Program-made: the position numbers and the translations under genes
Assembly: GCF_034653355.1 (NCBI RefSeq)
Contig: NZ_JAYEER010000003.1
Span: forward strand, 1,116,001 to 1,180,000
Direction of reading: 5' to 3'
Length of the DNA: 64,000 nt
From: Nitrospirillum sp034653355
GTDB taxonomy: Bacteria > Pseudomonadota > Alphaproteobacteria > Azospirillales > Azospirillaceae
Shown here: positions 59,503 to 64,000 of the stretch, in pieces
Numbering within the stretch: the first letter of the stretch is position 1
Layout of the letters: the number at the start of each line of letters is the position of its first letter
Notes under the pieces: generated by a model
The model's database searches: none
The model's input: only the letters and a program-made list of their open reading frames with translations
Told to the model about the DNA's origin: nothing

Positions 59503-60302
59503 GTGTGGATTACGGCCTTGCCGGCAGGGTGGCGATCGTGACCGGGGGAAGCGTCGGCATCGGCAAGGAGACGGCGCGACAGTTGGCCAGACAGGGCGCG
59601 AAGGTGGTCATTGCCGCCCGGACGCGCGATGCCCTTGAGGCTGCGGCCGAGGCGTTGCGGGCTGAAACCGGTGGCGAGATCGTTGCCGTCCCGGTGGACA
59701 CGACCCTTCGTGCGTCGGTCGAAAACCTCGTTTCCGAGACCGTCCGGCGGTTTGGCGGTGTGCATATCCTGGTCAATTGCGCGGCGGCTCCCGGGGGGCT
59801 GGTCCGCAACGAGATCGAAAAGGCGGACGAAGACGGCCTGATTGCGGACCTGAACACCAAGCTGGTCGGCTATTTCAGAATGTGCAAGGCGTGCGTTCCC
59901 CACATGCGTCAGGCGCGCTGGGGACGCATCGTCAACGTGGGCGGCCTTACCGCGCGTTCCACCGAAGCCCTCAGCGGTATGCGCAACGCGGCCTTGGTCC
60001 ACCTGACCAAGACTTTGTCCGATCAACTGGGTGTCGATGGCATCACGGTCAACATCGTCCATCCCGGTGTGACGCGGACCGAGCACATCGAGGCCTGGTT
60101 CGCCGACATGGCACGGGCGGAAGGCACCAGCGTCGACGCCATCATCAAGCGTGAAGCGGCGGACCCAGCGGCGATCCGGCGGATGCTGGAAGCCGATGAG
60201 GTGGCGAACGCCATCGTGTTCCTGGCGTCTTCGCTTGCCAGCGGCCTTACGGGCGAGTCCATCGCGGTGGACGGGGGACTGTCCCGGGCGGTGTTCCTCT
60301 GA
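59499..60302 (+). CDS. short-chain dehydrogenase (SDR) with altered active site, copy 2
   Basis: 267 aa, paralog of 52207. The start overlaps the hydratase stop (ATGA). The NAD-binding motif TGGSVGIGKETARQL and the NCAAAP motif are intact. Where YxxxK is expected it reads ALSGMRNAALVHLTKTLSDQ, with Ser and Asn at the catalytic Tyr and Lys positions, exactly as in copy 1. It ends TGESIAVDGGLSRAVFL. The shared replacement in two operons of one pathway suggests selection, not decay. Followed by an inverted-repeat-rich promoter region (60303-60415). Confidence 0.9.
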   Translation: MSVDYGLAGRVAIVTGGSVGIGKETARQLARQGAKVVIAARTRDALEAAAEALRAETGGEIVAVPVDTTLRASVENLVSETVRRFGGVHILVNCAAAPGGLVRNEIEKADEDGLIADLNTKLVGYFRMCKACVPHMRQARWGRIVNVGGLTARSTEALSGMRNAALVHLTKTLSDQLGVDGITVNIVHPGVTRTEHIEAWFADMARAEGTSVDAIIKREAADPAAIRRMLEADEVANAIVFLASSLASGLTGESIAVDGGLSRAVFL

Positions 60303-60324
60303 TCGGAATGCACCAAGTGTGATT

Positions 60325-60390
60325 GTTCCGAAAAAGGAACTATTAACTTGATATAGCCATATTGTTGTGAAAAAGTTCCTTCAAGAAACT
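60325..60390. promoter_or_regulatory. inverted repeats upstream of the DUF1185 gene
   Basis: GTTCC-N6-GGAAC lies at 60325-60340 and an imperfect palindrome AGTTCCTTCAAGAAACT at 60374-60390. This AT-rich interval between two same-strand genes is likely a promoter with operator sites; the regulator is unknown (LysR or one outside the window). Confidence 0.45.
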
Positions 60391-60415
60391 GACAACTCAG
60401 CGAACGGGAGTTCCC

Positions 60416-61024
60416 ATGTCCAGCCGCCCCGCCAACTTCCACGGCCTGCATATCCGCAAGTGGTATGAGTTCCAGGAGGAGACCCTCGCCATTGAGACCG
60501 GGCCGCTGGCCGATGGTGAACCGGTCGTGAAACTGGTGGTGGCGGCCGCCATCGCCAATCCCAATGCCGGGCGCTTCGTCGCCTCGTTTGACGAGGTCAT
60601 CGCCGCGTCCGAACATCTGGGTATCGAGTTCGCGCGGCGCTTGACCACCCGGCTCGCCGGCCGCGCGGTGCAGAGCTACGGCAAGGCGGCTCTGGTCGGC
60701 GCCAACGGCGAGTACGAGCACGGCAACGCCTTCCTGACCACGGCCTTCGCCGAACCCATTCGCGAAGCCGTCGGCGGGGGCAAGGCCTGGGTCCCGTCCA
60801 CCGGCAAGCGTGGCGGGCCGGGAACGGAGATCGATATTCCGCTGGCACACAAGGACGCCCTTTACGTCCGTTCCCATTACGACACCTTTTCCGTGACCTT
60901 CACCGACTCCCCCGGCCCGGACGAGGTCGTCATCGCCATGGCGGTTGCGACGCGTGGGCGCCTGCACGCCCGCCTGGGCGGCATCTCGGTGGATGAGATC
61001 ATCGGCGAAGACGGGCTGCGCTAA
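60416..61024 (+). CDS. DUF1185 / amino acid synthesis family protein
   Basis: 202 aa. It resembles the DUF1185 (AA_synth) family of uncertain biochemistry: IRKWYEFQEETLAIETGPLADGEPVVKLVVAAAIANP, AGRAVQSYGKAALVGANGEYEHGNAFLT and STGKRGGPGTEIDIPLAHKDALYVRSHYDT. The family tends to lie beside hydrolases in degradation clusters. It begins an operon with the alpha/beta hydrolase, aminotransferase and ThDP enzyme. The ATG at 60416 follows GGGAG. Function is unknown. Confidence 0.82.
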   Translation: MSSRPANFHGLHIRKWYEFQEETLAIETGPLADGEPVVKLVVAAAIANPNAGRFVASFDEVIAASEHLGIEFARRLTTRLAGRAVQSYGKAALVGANGEYEHGNAFLTTAFAEPIREAVGGGKAWVPSTGKRGGPGTEIDIPLAHKDALYVRSHYDTFSVTFTDSPGPDEVVIAMAVATRGRLHARLGGISVDEIIGEDGLR

Positions 61025-61030
61025 GGGCGG

Positions 61031-61954
61031 ATGGCGATGACGGACCCCACCTCACCGGCCCCGGGCAATGACCGCCCCGTCGCCGAAGGCCTGCTTCCCG
61101 GTGAACGTTTAAGCATCCGGATGATCAATGGCCTGCGGCTCGCGGTTCGCGAGTGGGGTCCGCCGGACGCGCCGCCGGTCGTGCTTCTTCATGGGCTTCG
61201 CGGATATTCCAGCACATGGCGGACCCTGGCGCGGACGCTTGCTCCGTCCCATCGGCTCATCGCCGTCGATCAGCGTGGCCGTGGCGACAGCGATTGGGAT
61301 CCCGGCCGCAATTATTATACGGACAGCTACCTGGCCGACCTTGAGGGCGTCGTCGACAGCCTCGGTTTGACGCGCTTCCACCTGATAGGCCACTCCATGG
61401 GCGGCACGACCTCTTATGTCTATGCCGCCAAGCACCCCACGCGCCTGGCGGCGCTGATCATCGAGGACATCGCGCCGGGCTCTTCGGCGCGGGGGGCGGG
61501 TGCTGAGCGCATCGTTGCGGAGATGGCAGCGCTGCCCCGGGAGTTTGCCACCTGGGGCGAGGCGCGGGCGTATTGGCGTAAAAGCCGGCCGATGCTGAGT
61601 GCCGAGGCCATCGAGCAGCGCATGGCCGAGAGCCTGAGAGAGGACGCCGCCGGCCGCATCGCCTGGCGTTACGACGCCGAGGGGATCAGCCACACACGGA
61701 TCGCCCCCAACCCGCAGCGGATTGTCGACCTGTGGCCGGCCGTGGAGGCGCTGCGTGTTCCAACCCTCGTCATCCGGGGGGAGCGTTCCGACTTTTGCGC
61801 CGCCGATACCGTTCGCGAGATGACCCGGCGCAATTCCAACATTTCTTCGGTCACGGTCGCCGGCGCCAGCCACTACGTGCACGACGACGCCCCGATCCCT
61901 TACGCCCAGCATGTCGGCCGGTTCCTGGCCGCACATCCGCTCGGTTCAAGCTGA
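61031..61954 (+). CDS. alpha/beta hydrolase
   Basis: 307 aa. The nucleophile elbow GHSMGGTTSY gives S122, the oxyanion-region motif is HGLRGYSSTWRTLA, and the C-terminal GERSDFCAADT and GASHYVHDDAP hold Asp and His of the triad. It may cleave an ester, amide or C-C bond in the pathway. It lies 6 bp after DUF1185 and 9 bp before the aminotransferase. The start ATG 61031 has a short-spaced AAGGGCGG; ATG 61037 is also possible. Confidence 0.88.
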   Translation: MAMTDPTSPAPGNDRPVAEGLLPGERLSIRMINGLRLAVREWGPPDAPPVVLLHGLRGYSSTWRTLARTLAPSHRLIAVDQRGRGDSDWDPGRNYYTDSYLADLEGVVDSLGLTRFHLIGHSMGGTTSYVYAAKHPTRLAALIIEDIAPGSSARGAGAERIVAEMAALPREFATWGEARAYWRKSRPMLSAEAIEQRMAESLREDAAGRIAWRYDAEGISHTRIAPNPQRIVDLWPAVEALRVPTLVIRGERSDFCAADTVREMTRRNSNISSVTVAGASHYVHDDAPIPYAQHVGRFLAAHPLGSS

Positions 61955-61963
61955 CAGGAAACA

Positions 61964-63337
61964 ATGATGACGTTCGACATCCAACGCGCCGGGCAAATCG
62001 ATCGCGCTTCCCTTTTCCATCCCTTCACCTCCGTGGCCGACCTGATGCGCGACGGGCCCCTGATCATGGCCGAAGGGAAGGGCGTGCGCCTGAAGGATAT
62101 CGAGGGGCGAAGCTACCTCGACGGCATGGCCGGTCTTTGGTGCGTCAACCTAGGGTATGGGCGCGAAGACATCAGCGGCGCCATCGCCGCGCAGAGCACC
62201 AAGCTGTCCTTCTTCCACACCTTCAACGGCCTGTCGACGGACGTGGCGATCGAATGCGCCCACGCCCTGTTGAAGCGGGCGCCGGTTCCGATGGCCCGCG
62301 TGTTCTTCGGGGCGTCGGGCAGTGACGCCAACGAGACCCAGCTGAAGCTGATTTGGTACTACAACAATCTGCGGGGCCTGCCGAAGAAGAAGAAGGTCAT
62401 CGCGCGGTGGAACAGCTATCACGGATCAGGTGTGGCCACTGCCAGCCTGACCGGGCTGCCGGGCATGCACGCGCTGTTCGATCTGCCGCAGGGACCGATC
62501 CTCCATATTTCGAATCCCCATCACTATCGCAAGGCGCCTGAGGGGGTGTCCGAGCGGCAGTTCTCCCGTCAGCTCGCCGCCGAACTCGAGGCGCTGATCG
62601 CCCGCGAGGGGGCGGAGACGATTGCGGCTTTCTTCGCCGAACCCGTCATGGGCGCCGGTGGCCTCATTCCTCCTCCCGAAGGGTATTTCGAGGAGATCGT
62701 TCCCATCCTGCGCAAGCACGACATCCTGCTGGTCCTGGACGAGGTGGTGTCGGGCTTCGGCCGCCTGGGCACTTACTGGGGCAGCCAGCGGTTTGGCCTG
62801 GAACCTGACCTGATCACGGCCGCCAAGGGTGTGACCAGCGGCTACTTCCCCATGTCCGTCTGCTTCGTGTCGCCGAAGGTATGGGACGTGATCGAGGCGG
62901 GATCGGAAAAGGCCGGGCTGTTCGGCCATGGCTACACCTATTCGGCTCACCCGGTCGCGGCGGCGGCGGCGTTGGCCACCCTCAAGGCCATTGACCAGGA
63001 GGGCGTGGTGGAGAATGTGGCACAGCTGGGCCCCTATTTCCACGCGGCCATGCGCGAAGCCGTGGGGGACCACCCGCTGGTGGGCGAAATCCGCGGTCTG
63101 GGGTTCATGATGGGCATCGAGCTGGTGCGCGACCGCGCGGCGAAGACGCCGTTCGCGCCGGAGCTGCGCGTTGGGCGCAAACTGCTGAAGGACCTCGTTG
63201 GTCGCGGCCTGATTTCCAGAGCCCTGGGCGACACGATGGTGTTCGCGCCACCGCTGGTCGCCACCAAGGCCGACCTCGATGAAATCATCTCCCTCTTCAA
63301 GGCGGGGCTGGACGCCGTCGCCCAGGAGGTATCATGA
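61964..63337 (+). CDS. class III (omega-type) aminotransferase
   Basis: 457 aa PLP-dependent enzyme. The PLP-binding Lys is K288 (ITAAKGVTSGYFPM) and the cofactor Asp is D259 (ILLVLDEVVSGFGRLGT). Other class III features are FFGASGSDANETQLKLIWYYNN and NSYHGSGVATASLTG. It transfers an amino group between an amine and a keto acid such as pyruvate. It is ATGA-coupled to the ThDP enzyme. It probably processes an amine made or used by the second catabolic block. Confidence 0.94.
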   Translation: MMTFDIQRAGQIDRASLFHPFTSVADLMRDGPLIMAEGKGVRLKDIEGRSYLDGMAGLWCVNLGYGREDISGAIAAQSTKLSFFHTFNGLSTDVAIECAHALLKRAPVPMARVFFGASGSDANETQLKLIWYYNNLRGLPKKKKVIARWNSYHGSGVATASLTGLPGMHALFDLPQGPILHISNPHHYRKAPEGVSERQFSRQLAAELEALIAREGAETIAAFFAEPVMGAGGLIPPPEGYFEEIVPILRKHDILLVLDEVVSGFGRLGTYWGSQRFGLEPDLITAAKGVTSGYFPMSVCFVSPKVWDVIEAGSEKAGLFGHGYTYSAHPVAAAAALATLKAIDQEGVVENVAQLGPYFHAAMREAVGDHPLVGEIRGLGFMMGIELVRDRAAKTPFAPELRVGRKLLKDLVGRGLISRALGDTMVFAPPLVATKADLDEIISLFKAGLDAVAQEVS

Positions 63338-64000
63338 CGACCACCCGCTGGAACGGGGCCCATCGTCTGCTGCGGGCCGCCCGGGCGAGAGGAATAGACA
63401 TCTGCTTCGCCAATCCCGGAACGACGGAACTGACCCTGGTCAGCGCCCTTGACGATGTTCCCGGCATCAGGCCCGTCCTGGGGTTGTTCGAGGGTGTGTG
63501 CACTGGCGCGGCCGACGGCTACGCCCGGGTTTCCGGCAAGCCGGCGCTCACCCTGTTGCACCTCGGTCCCGGCCTGGCCAACGGCTTGGCCAACCTGCAC
63601 AACGCGCGGCGCGCCAGGTCGCCGGTGGTGAACATCGTGGGCGATCATGCCACCTGGCATCTGCCGTTCGATGCGCCGCTGACGTCGGACATCAACTCTT
63701 TCGCCAAGCCGGTGTCAAAGGCCGTCATCTATTTGCGGGACGCGGCCAGCTTGCCGGCCCAGTTGCAGGAGGCGTTCGACATCGCGTCGGGGCCGAATGG
63801 CGCGGTGGTCACCGTGATCGCCCCGACGGACGTGATGGATGCCGAGGTGGCGGAGGCGACTTCCCCTTCGCCGACGCGGCCATCGGGCAAAGGCGCCGTT
63901 TCGGATGTCGCTGTCGATGCCGCTGCGGCGGCGCTGTCACGCGGTGGTCCGCTTATCCTGTTGCTCGGCGCCGACGCCCTTACGGAGCGGGGACAGCGCG
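63334..64000 (+). CDS. thiamine diphosphate-dependent enzyme (acetolactate synthase/decarboxylase family), partial
   Basis: 222 codons are visible, then the window ends. The N-terminal pyrimidine-binding domain shows CFANPGTTELTLVSALDD and LGLFEGVCTGAADGYARVSGKPALTLLHLGPGLANGLANLHNARRA, with the conserved ThDP-activating Glu in LFEGV. The family includes acetolactate synthase, benzoylformate decarboxylase and related 2-keto acid decarboxylases. ATG 63334 overlaps the aminotransferase stop (ATGA). A keto acid released by transamination could be its substrate, but the C-terminal ThDP-binding motif lies outside the window. Confidence 0.88.
   Translation, partial: MTTTRWNGAHRLLRAARARGIDICFANPGTTELTLVSALDDVPGIRPVLGLFEGVCTGAADGYARVSGKPALTLLHLGPGLANGLANLHNARRARSPVVNIVGDHATWHLPFDAPLTSDINSFAKPVSKAVIYLRDAASLPAQLQEAFDIASGPNGAVVTVIAPTDVMDAEVAEATSPSPTRPSGKGAVSDVAVDAAAAALSRGGPLILLLGADALTERGQR

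Overview
The window is high-GC DNA from a Gram-negative alphaproteobacterium, most like Azospirillaceae/Rhodospirillales or Sphingomonadales; the sequence alone does not settle the order. The grounds are three TonB-dependent receptors, a Tat-exported beta-propeller family, DUF6152/DUF6644-type proteins, a split indolepyruvate oxidoreductase and dense ATGA-coupled catabolic operons. No rRNA, tRNA, CRISPR array or phage gene was seen.

Layout. 1-1.6 kb: an XRE-type regulator cut by an IS3-family element. 1.9-9.8 kb (module A): DUF6152 protein, secreted protein, a 38-aa secreted peptide, two convergent membrane-anchored winged-helix regulators, a Tat beta-propeller protein and a TonB receptor. 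10.5-13.3 kb: a second TonB receptor and a secreted NTF2-like protein. 13.3-16.2 kb: FAH-family hydrolase, gentisate dioxygenase-like cupin and a divergent flavin reductase-like protein. 16.2-22.3 kb (module B): a serine-hydrolase pseudoenzyme, a third membrane regulator, and paralogs of DUF6152, secreted and beta-propeller proteins. 22.4-33.3 kb: iorAB, an alpha/beta hydrolase, a GNAT enzyme, then acyl-CoA ligase, Cys-less SCP2 thiolase, DUF35-SDR fusion and cyclase. 33.6-37.1 kb: two DUF6644-type membrane proteins, thioesterase, MarR regulator and a fourth membrane regulator. 37.4-46.4 kb: AraC regulator, a frameshifted ornithine-cyclodeaminase-family gene, RidA, FAD oxidase, aldehyde dehydrogenase, APC permease, nitrilase. 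46.9-50.3 kb: a third TonB receptor (paralog of the module A one) and a cytochrome c'-like protein. 50.3-64 kb: a second catabolic block with flavin reductase, MFS transporter, SDR, two-component flavin monooxygenase, LysR, VOC protein, BNR propeller, aldehyde dehydrogenase, ketopentenoate-hydratase-like enzyme, second SDR, DUF1185, alpha/beta hydrolase, aminotransferase and a ThDP enzyme running off the end.

Two regulatory themes tie the window together. First, a 12-bp palindrome (TTTAGGCCTAAA or close variants) lies upstream of the gentisate dioxygenase/flavin reductase pair, iorAB, the ligase-thiolase operon, the marR-thioesterase operon, the permease and the nitrilase. This suggests one MarR-controlled aromatic regulon spread over 30 kb. 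Second, an inverted repeat AACGGTT-N4-AACCGTT, exact at two places and degenerate at others, lies near the receptor/DUF6152 modules and may be the target of the four paralogous membrane regulators. The regulator/DUF6152/secreted-protein/beta-propeller/TonB-receptor set, present in duplicate, is the best candidate for an undescribed system: a self-sensing outer-membrane uptake and periplasmic processing module of unknown substrate.
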